Shown here: positions 23,341-23,342 of the stretch, piece after piece | Layout: each line of letters begins with the position of its first letter | Position numbering within the stretch: position 1 is the stretch's first letter | From: an uncultured Oscillospiraceae bacterium | Lineage (GTDB): Bacteria > Bacillota > Clostridia > Oscillospirales > Oscillospiraceae | Assembly (NCBI GenBank): GCA_900752285.1 | Contig: CAADUW010000138.1 | Coordinates: forward strand, 1 to 23,342 | DNA: 23,342 nt | Direction of reading: 5' to 3' | Notes under the pieces: generated by a model | What the model was told of the DNA's origin: nothing | What the model saw: the letters and a program-made list of their open reading frames with translations, nothing else | The model's database searches: none | Translations under genes and position numbers: made by a program

Positions 23341-23342
23341 TA
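23262..23342 (+). other. Possible small reading frame inside the repeat, open at window end
   Basis: An ATG at 23262 has AAGGA 7 bases upstream and opens a frame of at least 27 codons, starting MYFWFFKLKKW and continuing through an Arg-rich stretch to the window end without a stop. The same frame is open backward through the whole repeat. The left copy preserves the frame up to the 11th codon, then carries a 1-base insertion relative to this copy, which argues against strict protein conservation. No function is proposed. Confidence 0.3.

Noticed and set aside
1..23342. The whole window as a composite transposon or genomic island bounded by inverted repeats
   Set aside because: The interior is essential core genes in conserved order, no transposase or integrase is present, and each repeat copy is better explained as an independent 3'-end insertion.

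Overview
The window is about 23.3 kb of a GC-rich chromosome from a low-complexity core region of a Clostridia-type Bacillota, most probably an Oscillospirales/Ruminococcaceae-like gut anaerobe. This placement is inferred from gene content and order (cdaA-cdaR, yicC-remA-gmk-rpoZ, priA-def-fmt-rsmB-rlmN-stp-prkC-rsgA, and MEP-pathway isoprenoid genes), not from a database search. Apart from the first gene and rnpB, every gene is on the plus strand. Spacing is tight, with several ATGA-type overlaps, so the genes probably form a few long operons. There are no transposase, phage or CRISPR genes and no tRNA or rRNA genes.

Layout. 1-126: truncated copy of a dispersed repeat. 160-1542 (minus): MATE exporter, diverging from a three-gene operon (1856-4095) that encodes an internally duplicated DUF1538 membrane protein and two P-II-like proteins. 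4143-4488 (minus): RNase P RNA, with its own promoter and terminator. 4603-7175: murD-ispD-ispF, ended by a strong hairpin. 7269-8626: a small DUF3343 cysteine protein overlapping a cysteine-desulfurase-like PLP enzyme. 8887-10987: cdaA-cdaR for c-di-AMP synthesis. 11052-13031: yicC-remA-gmk-rpoZ. 13145-23179: priA-def-fmt-rsmB-rlmN-stp-prkC-rsgA, covering replication restart, N-terminal formyl handling, rRNA methylation, Ser/Thr phospho-signalling and ribosome assembly. 23181-23340: a complete copy of the dispersed repeat.

The housekeeping genes form the classic Firmicutes replication/translation/signalling cluster. Two regions are less ordinary. The first is the DUF1538-P-II-P-II operon, which looks like a transporter or channel of unknown substrate with two dedicated P-II-type regulators. 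The second is the roughly 160-bp repeat found at both window ends. Each copy lies just 3' of a gene (MATE, rsgA) and in the same sense as that gene's transcript. It has wobble-compatible 17-bp terminal inverted repeats, nested internal complementarity, and a frame that stays open through the visible sequence. It could be a structured RNA element, a MITE, or both. All positions were worked out by eye; no homology search or folding software was run.
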